This document shows, in pieces, positions 1-6,517 of a DNA stretch of 12,848 nucleotides. The DNA is from JAICLL01 sp035252155. GTDB lineage: Bacteria > Planctomycetota > Planctomycetia > Pirellulales > JAICIG01. Position numbers and translations under genes: made by a program. The stretch lies in assembly GCA_035252155.1 (NCBI GenBank), contig DATFDL010000048.1, positions 1-12,848 of the forward strand. Reading direction: 5' to 3'. A model generated the notes under the pieces. The model did not search any database. It was not told where the DNA came from and saw only the letters and a list, made by a program, of their open reading frames with translations. Within the stretch, counting starts at the first letter, position 1. The number at the start of each line of letters is the position of its first letter.

Positions 1-1242
1 ACGACGTTCAGCAGTTCTGCGGTGGCTACGTTCACCGAAAGCAATGTCACCCTTCCGGCCAGCGACTACACCGCCACGATCAACTGGGGCGATGGAACGA
101 GCAGCACGAGCACTTCCGTCACCGTCACCGGCAGCAACGGCACGCTCACCGTCGCCGGCAGCCACCTTTACGCCGACGAACTGACGAGTGGAAGCGCTTC
201 GGTTATCTTGACGCAGACCACAGCGGGCAGCGCCACGAGCACCGCGACGGGAACGGCTAGCGCCGCCGAGGCCGATACGTTGACCGTTACAGGCACCCCG
301 GTCTCGACCACCGCGACGCAAGACAGCACGTTCAGAGGAACGCTGGCCACCTTCGCCACCAGCAATTCCAATAACGTAGCCGGCGATTTTACGGCCACCA
401 TCAACTGGGGCGACGGCACCAGTAGCACGGGCGTCGCCGTCAGCGGCTCAAGCACCGCGCTGACGGTAGCGGGGAGCCACGTTTACACTACGACCGGAAC
501 GGAAAGTGTGACGGTCGTCTTGAGCGATAAAGCACCTGGCACAGCTAGTTCGCCCACTGCCACCGCCACGATCACAGTCGCGGCGGCCCCGGCCAATGTG
601 GTCTCGCCCGTGGGCAACGTCACCATCAGTGCCACCGAAGGGGCGACCTTCAGCAGTACGGCCGTGGCCACGTTTACCGAGAGCAATGTCACGCTTCCGG
701 CCGGCGATTACACCGCCACGATCAATTGGGGCGATGGCACGAGCAGCACGGGCGTCGCCGTCACGGGCAGCGGTGATGGCACGCTCACCGTCGCCGGCAG
801 TCATCTCTACACCGACGAGCTCGCGAGCGGAAGCGCATCCGTCGTGTTAGCCCAGACCTCGGCGGGCGTCGCCACGGGCACCGCCACCGGTTCGGCCACT
901 GCGGCCGAGGCCGATACATTGACGGCGGGCACTTCCGTCACGACCACCGCCACTCAAGGCAGCACCTTTAGCGGCACGGTGGCGACGTTCACCACCAGCT
1001 TTACCGGCAACGTGGCCGGCGACTTTACAGCCACGATCGACTGGGGCGATGGCGCCAGCAGCACCGGCAACGTGAGCCTCTCCGGTGGCACGCTGACCGT
1101 AACAGGGAGCCACGTCTACACCGCGGCCGGAACCGAAACCGTGAGCGTGGTCCTGAGCGACGACACGCCGGGCACGGCCACCGCGACCGCCTCGGCCACG
1201 ATCACGGTCGCCGCGGCCACGCCCGTGCCACCCAGCGTTGGC
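1..1242 (+). repeat. 642-bp in-frame tandem repeat, about two copies
   Basis: Bases 1-642 and 643-about 1242 are homologous copies within the surface protein. For example, the segment coding VATFTESNVTLPA occurs at 22 and again at 664, exactly 642 bp (214 codons) apart. Each unit holds two related but distinct Ig/PKD-like modules: one ending in an AAEADTLT linker, the other with the SNNVAGDFTATINWGDG type. The second copy is two codons shorter around 920-930, so the spacing falls to 636 bp in its second half. More copies probably lie left of the window. Confidence 0.88.
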
Positions 1243-1983
1243 TTGTTGGCGGGAACGCCGGGCGACGGAACGCCGCAAACGTTCGTAAAGAATCTCTATC
1301 GCGAGCTGCTTGGCCGCGAACCGGACTCTGTGGGCCAGGCGTATTGGCTAGGCGTCCTGGGTGGCAACGCTTCGGACGCAACCGTGCGGGCCCGCGTCGT
1401 CCGCGGCTTCCTCTATTCAGCCGAGTTCGAGACGCATTTCGTCACGTCGCTTTATCAGGACTTCCTGGGTCGCGCACCCGACGCGGCCGGGCTGCAATTC
1501 TACGTGGGCATCCTGTCGAAGACGCACGACCTGGCAGAGATCATCAAGTTCATCGCGGGGGCGCAGGAATACTTCACCCGCGCCGGTGGCACCGCGTCAG
1601 GCTTTGTGACGGCGCTTTACCGCGATCTGCTCGGCCGCGACACCGACGCCACCTCGGCATACTGGGTCGACCAGGTCGGCAGAGTAGGTCGCGATAACGT
1701 GGTGAGCGGGCTGCTGCTCACCTCCGAGGGGGCCAACAAGTTCTTTAATGGCGATTTCTTGACGCTTCTGGGCAACGCACCGGTGGCTTCGCCCGGCTCG
1801 GTGCAAACCGGCAACTATGCCTTGGCCAACCTGACCGGCAACGGCTGGGCGAATCTGTTTTTCCAGGCCAACCCGCCCACGTCGGCCGTGAGCGCCGCCG
1901 TCAGCCAATTGCAGCGCGACCACGGCAAGCATGCGATCGACGCGATCGTCGGGCTGATGTCGAGCAGCCAATTCTACGGGTGA
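1..1983 (+). CDS. Large WGDG-repeat surface protein with C-terminal DUF4214 modules (5' partial)
   Basis: The reading frame is open from base 1, and residues before the first GTG (position 22) still match the internal repeat, so the gene enters from the left edge. The visible 660 residues are Thr/Ser/Ala/Gly/Val-rich. They contain four Ig/PKD-like modules marked by the motif INWGDG or IDWGDG (Trp codons at 85, 406, 727 and 1042). A Pro-rich linker near 1228-1280 leads to three DUF4214-like modules starting at 1282 (FVKNLYRELLGREPD), 1438 (FVTSLYQDFLGRAPD) and 1603 (FVTALYRDLLGRDTD), then a final helical part ending SSQFYG. Such proteins are typically very long, exported and cell-surface or matrix associated in planctomycetes. 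DUF4214 has no settled function. No PEP-CTERM or LPXTG sorting signal is visible. Domain assignment is firm; adhesion or matrix function is inference. Confidence 0.9.
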   Translation, partial: TTFSSSAVATFTESNVTLPASDYTATINWGDGTSSTSTSVTVTGSNGTLTVAGSHLYADELTSGSASVILTQTTAGSATSTATGTASAAEADTLTVTGTPVSTTATQDSTFRGTLATFATSNSNNVAGDFTATINWGDGTSSTGVAVSGSSTALTVAGSHVYTTTGTESVTVVLSDKAPGTASSPTATATITVAAAPANVVSPVGNVTISATEGATFSSTAVATFTESNVTLPAGDYTATINWGDGTSSTGVAVTGSGDGTLTVAGSHLYTDELASGSASVVLAQTSAGVATGTATGSATAAEADTLTAGTSVTTTATQGSTFSGTVATFTTSFTGNVAGDFTATIDWGDGASSTGNVSLSGGTLTVTGSHVYTAAGTETVSVVLSDDTPGTATATASATITVAAATPVPPSVGLLAGTPGDGTPQTFVKNLYRELLGREPDSVGQAYWLGVLGGNASDATVRARVVRGFLYSAEFETHFVTSLYQDFLGRAPDAAGLQFYVGILSKTHDLAEIIKFIAGAQEYFTRAGGTASGFVTALYRDLLGRDTDATSAYWVDQVGRVGRDNVVSGLLLTSEGANKFFNGDFLTLLGNAPVASPGSVQTGNYALANLTGNGWANLFFQANPPTSAVSAAVSQLQRDHGKHAIDAIVGLMSSSQFYG

Positions 1984-2570
1984 TCTTTTCCTGGTTCAAA
2001 CGCCGTCACGCCAGGCGGAATACGTTGAAGGCAGAGTGCGGCGGCGTTATCTTTGGGCCATTGCGGTCTAGCGAAACAAAGTCCTTGCCTGAGCATGCCG
2101 ACGTGGACGTTCTGCTTGTCGCCAAAACACGCAAAGAGCCAGGCCCGGCGCTGACAATCCGCTGCCCGAAGTGCGGCGCCGACGACGTGGCAGCCGTCGC
2201 CTATCGCCAGGTCGACGATCTGTGCGCGTTTTACTTTCTGAAGCTGTTCACCATCAGGAATACCTTTGTCGAATGCTCCGCCTGTCGGGCGAAGCTTCGC
2301 TCCAGCATCGACCTGGAGGAGCTTGCTGAGTATCGCCACGAAGAGCTGGACCAGTTTCTTTCGCATGACGTCTCGTTCGTCGTCAAGTTCCTGGCGCTCG
2401 CCTCGCTCGTTTTGTGCATTATTCCAATCGTGGGAGCGGTCTTGGGGCTGATTGCCGTGTTGCTTACGCTCAATAGCAGCGGCTGGACCCGCATTGTCTC
2501 ACGAGTGGCTCTCGTGCTCTCGACGATCAGCACTTCTCTGTTCGTGCTCGCGTTGCTGCTGGGCAAATAG
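1980..2570 (+). CDS. Zinc-ribbon protein with C-terminal membrane segments
   Basis: This 196-residue protein was not recognised as a named family. A zinc-ribbon-like pair of CxxC motifs is visible: CPKCG near residue 61 and CSACR near residue 98. They enclose a conserved-looking aromatic stretch (YRQVDDLCAFYFLKLFTIRN). The C-terminal third has two strongly hydrophobic segments (around residues 130-160 and 172-194) separated by a short Ser/Trp-containing loop, so it is probably a small inner-membrane protein with a cytosolic zinc ribbon. The proposed GTG start lies in the sequence GTGA and overlaps the stop of the surface-protein gene by 4 nt, which suggests translational coupling. No other Met exists in the frame, though a TTG about 15 codons downstream is possible. 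It converges on the unknown gene at 2608-3150. Function unknown. Confidence 0.72.
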   Translation: MIFSWFKRRHARRNTLKAECGGVIFGPLRSSETKSLPEHADVDVLLVAKTRKEPGPALTIRCPKCGADDVAAVAYRQVDDLCAFYFLKLFTIRNTFVECSACRAKLRSSIDLEELAEYRHEELDQFLSHDVSFVVKFLALASLVLCIIPIVGAVLGLIAVLLTLNSSGWTRIVSRVALVLSTISTSLFVLALLLGK

Positions 2571-2607
2571 GAGTTAACGGACAAGCCGGCGCCGAGGATC
2601 ATTGATT

Positions 2608-3150
2608 TTAAATCTGCGTGATCGGCGGCTCCGTTTCACCGTTTTCTTCGACATCGAATCCCGTCTCAAGCGCAAGCAGAAAGGGATGCCATTCATCGGG
2701 CGGATCAATCCCTGCATTTCCATGAACCAGCCCATTTCGGATGCTAATGATTTCCACGCCATCGATGGCAACCGATCGACGCCATCGTTCTCTTCCGTCG
2801 GTCGAGACCGCGACCACATCGGTATATGTTGATATCAAGGCGACATCGCGCGGTGGCGCAATGACGCAGTCGATCCCGAGCAAGTCAATGAAGGTCCATT
2901 CGCCCGGGTGATCAGGTCGAACCAGGTAGACAGCTCCTTTGGCGATGACAACCAGCGCATTTGCTTCAGGCCATTCGACAATCTTCGTTGCATAACCGTA
3001 TCCCTTTTGTAGGTTTCCTATCCACACATCGCCGGATTGTGGTGTGAATCGGACGACGCAGCCTTCAGACCACGGCGTTGGATTTCCGGTGTGAAGATGG
3101 TCCGGCATGGGGCCAGTTCCGGGAAGTCCCGGTTCGAATGTTGCGATCAT
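2608..3150 (-). CDS. Hypothetical protein, possibly beta-rich
   Basis: This 180-residue protein has no signal peptide or transmembrane segment and was not recognised. The sequence alternates short hydrophobic strands with turns: GDVWIGN, ANALVVIAKGAVYLV, DVALISTYTDVVAVSTDGRERWRR, and the ending HPFLLALETG. This reads like blades of a small beta-propeller or an immunity-like beta protein that senses or scaffolds. The element TDGRERWRR followed by a hydrophobic strand resembles a PQQ-type turn. It is the last gene of the minus-strand run, 35 bp after the aldolase stop. A GGAG lies only 2 nt before the ATG, too close for a good RBS, so the internal ATG 14 codons later (MPDHLHTG) may be the real start. 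Coding is likely because the frame is open and well composed; function unknown. Confidence 0.62.
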   Translation of the reverse strand: MIATFEPGLPGTGPMPDHLHTGNPTPWSEGCVVRFTPQSGDVWIGNLQKGYGYATKIVEWPEANALVVIAKGAVYLVRPDHPGEWTFIDLLGIDCVIAPPRDVALISTYTDVVAVSTDGRERWRRSVAIDGVEIISIRNGLVHGNAGIDPPDEWHPFLLALETGFDVEENGETEPPITQI

Positions 3151-3185
3151 ATCTCCAAATGCGCGCTCGGCACCGTTGCGCCAAC

Positions 3186-4235
3186 CTACTCACGCAGCCA
3201 CCTCGCCAGGTTTTCTCGCACGAAATCACCGTCGAACCAAGCGGGATACGCCCGCATCACGCGATCGATTTCTTCGGCCTGGCCGGGACTGAGGGTTTGG
3301 CGCGGGTCGAGACACCAGACGCCCGACAGCAAGCCCTGGCGGCGCAGGACTTCGTGAACGCCGGGAATGCAGCCGGCGAAATCGTGGGCGGCATCGAACA
3401 GCGCGGCGTTGATGTCGGTCATGGCCACGTTGTCGGCCAGCAGTTCGCTAGATACCGTATCGCTGGCCGCGGCGCGATGGCAGTTGCCGAGTAGCTCGAC
3501 GGCGGCCCGCGTGCCCACCGCCCATTGCCCGAGCAAGCCGCCCACGATGCGCCGCTCGACGCGGCGGCCGTCGCGCTGGAAGCAAAACGGCGTGATGAGG
3601 TCGGCCACGATGTTGTCGTCGTTGCCGGTATAAAGAGCGATGCCGTCGCGGCCCGCCTCCACAACCGCGCGGACCACATCGAGCGTCTGATAACGGTTAA
3701 AGGGCGCGATCTTGATGGCCACGACGGCGTCGATCTCGGCGAACCGCCGCCAGAATGAATACGGCAGCAACCGGCCGCCGATGGCCGGGTTCAAATAAAA
3801 CCCAAACACCGGCAGCACTTCGGCGACGCGCCGGCAATGATCGATCAGCTCGTCCTCGCTGGCCGCCGCCAGCGCCGAGAGATTGAGCAAACCCGCATGA
3901 TAGCCGCACTCACGGGCAAAGCCGGCTTCTTCCAACGCTTGTTCTGCTGCACCGCACACGCCGGCCACGCGCACCACCGGGCGGTCGCACCTGGCCATTT
4001 CCGCCGCGGCGAACCGCAAGAGCGGGCGATACAGATCGTACCGCGGCTCTCGAATGGCGAACTGAGTGGTGTGGACGCCGATGGCGATGCCGCCGACGCC
4101 GGCCTCAAGGTAGTAGCGCAACAGCGCCCGTTGCCGGCGCTCGTCCCATTTCCTCCCGGCATCCAGCGCCAACGGACAAGCCGGAATGACGACACCTTGT
4201 TGCAAGACGCGCCAGATATCTGGAGGGAGATTCAT
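3186..4235 (-). CDS. Dihydrodipicolinate synthase (DapA) family aldolase-like protein
   Basis: This 349-residue protein fits the TIM-barrel class I aldolase family of DHDPS and N-acetylneuraminate lyase. The Schiff-base lysine is probably K175 in VVAIKIAPFN. The proton-relay tyrosine is probably Y147 in FGFYLNPAIGG. Their 28-residue spacing equals that of Y133 and K161 in E. coli DapA. The usual substrate-binding GTTGE segment is replaced by AIGVHTTQF (about residues 51-59), and the protein is longer than the usual 290-300 residues, so the substrate is unlikely to be aspartate semialdehyde. True DapA is therefore not claimed. Its ATG shares ATGA with the stop of the upstream membrane-protein gene and has no clear RBS of its own, so it is probably translated by coupling. 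The nearby epimerase homologue suggests sugar or keto-acid metabolism, which is inference. Confidence 0.88.
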   Translation of the reverse strand: MNLPPDIWRVLQQGVVIPACPLALDAGRKWDERRQRALLRYYLEAGVGGIAIGVHTTQFAIREPRYDLYRPLLRFAAAEMARCDRPVVRVAGVCGAAEQALEEAGFARECGYHAGLLNLSALAAASEDELIDHCRRVAEVLPVFGFYLNPAIGGRLLPYSFWRRFAEIDAVVAIKIAPFNRYQTLDVVRAVVEAGRDGIALYTGNDDNIVADLITPFCFQRDGRRVERRIVGGLLGQWAVGTRAAVELLGNCHRAAASDTVSSELLADNVAMTDINAALFDAAHDFAGCIPGVHEVLRRQGLLSGVWCLDPRQTLSPGQAEEIDRVMRAYPAWFDGDFVRENLARWLRE

Positions 4236-4890
4236 GGTGACTCGGGTGCTCGGGAATCACGTATTTGAGGCCGCTGGGCCGGCGTGACAGCTATCACAAC
4301 GGCGGTCGCTAACGATGCGATGAAAAGAAATGCGTTACCGGTTGCCATGCAAAACACAAAAGTGACCAGCGCGGCCACCGCCAACAGCCAGGCACTGATC
4401 CGATGGTCGTCGATCCAGAAGCGCTCGTTAGTCAACGCCGTGGCGGGCTGTCCACGACGCGAATCTTTGCGCTCATGATAAATGCGAGCGGCGATGCCGG
4501 ACAAGATGACGATCCCGAACCAGGCCACAGCGACGATCGAGTGACTTTGGTCGAACCAGCCGTTATAAGTAGACCACATCCACGCGCATTGTAGATAGCC
4601 TATCAAACCCGTGAGCAACAACTGGACAAACCCAGTTGCGGAATTCCGCGGCAGAATAAACCAGTACAAAGCCTGAAGTGCCAGACTAGATGAGGGTATC
4701 GAAAACAGCCACGCCTTGGCAAACGTCACGGCGAAAATGTCTAACTGTGGCTGACCGAATACCGATGCCTGCGCCGGACCAAACCAGTCCAGTGTGGGAA
4801 GCCGCTCGGGCAGGCACGGGTATGCCACAACGGCGGCAATCCAGCCGCGAGTGTCAAGATCAGTGATATCGAAATGAAGATACGACGCAT
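4232..4890 (-). CDS. Polytopic membrane protein, probably frameshifted near its 5' end
   Basis: The 3' frame (stop at 4232) codes four to six hydrophobic segments, e.g. AKAWLFSIPSSSLALQALYWFILP, TGFVQLLLTGLIGYLQ, SIVAVAWFGIVILSGIAARIY and two C-terminal ones, with an aromatic loop WMWSTYNGWFDQ. The family was not recognised. That frame is open up to an ATG at 5026, but residues encoded upstream of about 4840 look like translated noncoding DNA and cross a hairpin-rich element. In a different frame, an ATG at 4890 has a good RBS (GGGGGA at 4898-4903, 7-nt spacing) and begins a typical signal or anchor helix (MRRIFISISLILTLAAG). That frame stops at 4741. Joining the two needs a -1 shift between about 4850 and 4790. 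It is either an assembly error or a young pseudogene. The stop forms ATGA with the aldolase start. Confidence 0.6.
4741..4890 (-). other. Alternative-frame N-terminal segment of the membrane protein
   Basis: This short frame begins at the ATG with the best RBS in the region. It codes a positively charged start (MRR), a hydrophobic helix of about 16 residues and then PPLWHTRAC, before drifting into low-quality sequence and stopping at 4741. The companion frame reads LPERLPTLDWFGPAQ over the same DNA just downstream, which looks like genuine protein. The simplest reading is that residues 1 to about 25 come from this frame and the rest from the frame ending at 4232. Confidence 0.5.
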
Positions 4891-4897
4891 GACAAAT

Positions 4898-4903
4898 TCC
4901 CCC
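4898..4903 (-). promoter_or_regulatory. Ribosome binding site for the ATG at 4890
   Basis: On the minus strand GGGGGA stands 7 nt before the ATG at 4890. It is the strongest Shine-Dalgarno-like site in this gap and supports 4890, not 5026, as the true start of the membrane-protein gene. It also leaves the structured element at 4926-5004 entirely upstream, in the leader. Confidence 0.5.
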
Positions 4904-4925
4904 AGCCACGACGCTCCGTCGCGAC

Positions 4926-5004
4926 GCGGGGATGATACCGCGCCAGAGCGGTCCGGGCAACGAATGCGTCGACGGTGACGGGCTAGGAAGCCCATCATCC
5001 CCGC
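4926..5004 (-). ncRNA. Cloverleaf-like structured element (candidate leader RNA or palindromic repeat)
   Basis: Read on the minus strand, an 11-bp perfect stem (GCGGGGATGAT at 5004-4994 with ATCATCCCCGC at 4936-4926) encloses three hairpins. The first abuts the stem: GGGCT-TCCT-AGCCC (4993-4980). The second is CGACG-CATT-CGTTG with one G-U pair (4971-4958), extended by CCG/CGG. The third abuts the other side of the stem: ACCGC-TCTGGC-GCGGT (4952-4937). Almost every base is in or next to a helix. The element lies between the epimerase stop (5038) and the RBS at 4903, so it would sit in the leader of the membrane-protein/aldolase pair. It lacks tRNA features. It could be a cis-regulatory RNA, an RNA-processing site, or a copy of a dispersed palindromic element. 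The pairing is directly visible; the role is inferred. Confidence 0.5.
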
Positions 5005-5037
5005 ACCGCGCGTCGTCATCGCGCACGACTATTTAGC

Positions 5038-6063
5038 CTAATATTTTCCGCTGCGGGATTCAAAATGGGTCGGCTTATCGAGCGTCCGGCCGCCGCGGCC
5101 AACCCAATTGGCTACCCACTCGATCATTTGCTCAACTGGCATCGCGGGCGCACCGAACTGCTCGACGGCCAGCGATGCATCGCTCAGCAAGGCGGTCGGT
5201 GCTTCGCTGCCGATGAAGCACACGGGCTTATCCAGCAGTACGCCCAATCGCCGACCAACCTCTCTTACCCAAAGCGTCTCGACGCCGGTGATATTCACGA
5301 TCCAGGGGGGCGTGGCGGCGTGAGCCAATGCCAGGAGTGCCGTGGCGTTGGCATCGCCTTGCCAGATCGTGTTGAAATGGCCCATCGCTAAATCGACCGG
5401 CTGTTCGGCCACAATCTTCAGCGCTAGATCCACCAGCACGCCGTAGCGCAGGTCGCAAGCATAATTGAGCCGCACGATGGCGACGGGCGTGCCGTATTGG
5501 CGGCTGAAGTAGCCGATGAGCCGTTCGCGTGCCAGGCAACTCATGGCATACTCGCCGACGGGCTGCGGAACATCGATCTCGCGCGATCCGCCGCCGACGA
5601 CCGGCACGAGGCCATAGATGTTTCCCGTCGAAAAGGCCACGATCCGGCTGCGGCGATATCGGCGGCAGACGAGCGTGGGCAGCCAGGCGTTGGTGGCCCA
5701 CGTCAGCCCTTCGTCGCCCGTCGAGCCGAACTTCCGCCCGGCCATGAAGATCACGTTCTGGGCGTCGGGCAAGCCCATCACATGCTCCTCATCGAGCAGG
5801 TCGCAACGAATCGGCTCGATGCCGTATGCCTGTAGCCGTTGTTCACCACCCTCAGTAAATCGCGCCACGCCGAAAACTCGCCGCGGCAGGCCGGCGGCGT
5901 CGCTGGCTCGCTTTGCCATTTGCGCCAGCGACGGCCCCATCTTGCCCGAGGCGCCGCACACGACCAGATCGCCCGGCAGCCGGCCCAAGGCGTCAATCAC
6001 CTGCTCGCTCGGCCGGCTCAGCAACTCATCGAGCTGCTCTTCGTCCTCAGGCGGTTCCACCAT
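5038..6063 (-). CDS. NAD-dependent epimerase/dehydratase family protein with atypical active site
   Basis: This 341-residue protein matches the extended SDR (sugar-nucleotide epimerase/dehydratase) family. The Rossmann motif is VVCGASGKMG (G37, G40, G43), with a further typical element VIFMAGRKF near 104-112 and the strand IVAFSTGNIYG at 141-151, which supplies a candidate catalytic Ser/Thr at 145-146. The expected YxxxK appears as Y172-A-M-S-C176, so the catalytic lysine position is Cys. The rest of the helix (LARERLIGYFSRQYGTPVAIVRLNY) is family-like. About 30 acidic residues precede the Rossmann fold. No Shine-Dalgarno site is seen before the ATG. It is the first gene of the minus-strand run with the membrane protein and aldolase homologue. 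It may bind NAD(P) and a sugar or lactone-like ligand, but normal SDR catalysis is doubtful. Confidence 0.87.
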   Translation of the reverse strand: MVEPPEDEEQLDELLSRPSEQVIDALGRLPGDLVVCGASGKMGPSLAQMAKRASDAAGLPRRVFGVARFTEGGEQRLQAYGIEPIRCDLLDEEHVMGLPDAQNVIFMAGRKFGSTGDEGLTWATNAWLPTLVCRRYRRSRIVAFSTGNIYGLVPVVGGGSREIDVPQPVGEYAMSCLARERLIGYFSRQYGTPVAIVRLNYACDLRYGVLVDLALKIVAEQPVDLAMGHFNTIWQGDANATALLALAHAATPPWIVNITGVETLWVREVGRRLGVLLDKPVCFIGSEAPTALLSDASLAVEQFGAPAMPVEQMIEWVANWVGRGGRTLDKPTHFESRSGKY

Positions 6064-6070
6064 GCGCAGT

Positions 6071-6413
6071 ATTCGGGATTCAGGGGTCGGGGATTCCGAG
6101 ATCGGGGCAACAAGTCAAAATGCCGCTGGGTGATGTGTAATCCAGCTTGTCGGCCTCGACAAGTGGACCAAAGTTCTGGTTCGTCTTGATTCAAGACGTT
6201 TCAGGCGATCGATCGAATGTGTACGTCATCGAGATCAACGAACTCAAGTCGTCGACGACATTGGTCGTCAGCAGGGCCGACGGTGAAGGCGTGACTCGGA
6301 TCGCTTGGTCGAACTATCGGCGGCTCTAGCCCTGAAGCCGGCCGATGCCGCAATCGTCGATGCGCTGCAGCATCCGGACTCAAGCCCGGAACATTGAATC
6401 CTGAATGCCGAAT
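6071..6413. repeat. 14-bp inverted repeat bracketing the intergenic stretch
   Basis: ATTCGGGATTCAGG at 6071-6084 and CCTGAATGCCGAAT at 6400-6413 are reverse complements except for one base, about 315 bp apart. Both sit in a short degenerate array of similar gattc/gaatc words. They could be ends of a decayed insertion or two copies of a dispersed short repeat. No target-site duplication or transposase was identified. Confidence 0.45.
6147..6329 (+). CDS. Small doubtful ORF (60 aa)
   Basis: An open frame starting at TTG codes 60 residues with two strand-like runs (FWFVLIQDV and NVYVIEINELK) and ends SNYRRL. Third-position GC is moderately high, but less extreme than in the neighbours. There is no RBS, no recognised family and no operon partner. 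It may be a gene remnant inside the decayed gap rather than a functional gene. Confidence 0.2.
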   Translation: MSASTSGPKFWFVLIQDVSGDRSNVYVIEINELKSSTTLVVSRADGEGVTRIAWSNYRRL

Positions 6414-6517
6414 CCTGGATCCTTCACCTGGCCGGGCACGCCGATTGCAAATCCTTCGGGCACAACAGCAACCGGTCAGGGAGAATGCAGAGCGTCTTAT
6501 GCAAGCGCGCTTCGTGA

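Larger units (their letters stand above)
6064..6517. other. Intergenic stretch without a convincing gene
   Basis: This gap separates the divergent epimerase and PQQ genes. It begins with a degenerate run of attcgg/gattcagg-like words (6071-6105) and ends with related words in inverse orientation (about 6395-6420). No clear promoter pair, RNA gene or terminator was found. A 60-codon frame at 6147-6329 is listed separately with low confidence. The 3' part (about 6420-6517) is where the missing 5' end of the PQQ gene should be, but no recognisable propeller or signal-peptide coding was seen in any frame. Confidence 0.6.

Noticed and set aside
847..1278. Long antisense frames over the repeat protein (also 168-455 and 448-804)
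   Set aside because: They are Arg/Gly- or Val/Ala-rich shadows of the GC-rich repeat and have no family features. Their apparent repetition mirrors the plus-strand repeat.
3078..3494. Plus-strand frames opposite the aldolase (also 3837-4268)
   Set aside because: They mirror a well-supported DHDPS-family gene on the minus strand and carry no recognisable domain.
4790..4850. Programmed -1 ribosomal frameshift in the membrane-protein gene
   Set aside because: The direction fits, but no X XXY YYZ slippery heptamer is visible in the overlap, so a sequencing error or mutation is the simpler explanation.
4926..5004. tRNA gene
   Set aside because: The cloverleaf-like shape has an 11-bp closing stem, no TTC-type T loop, no CCA-adjacent discriminator pattern and no sensible anticodon arm.
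4891..5026. N-terminal extension of the membrane protein to an ATG at 5026
   Set aside because: The added residues are rich in Arg, Ser and Pro without family character. They run through the palindromic element, and a better start with a strong RBS exists at 4890 in another frame.
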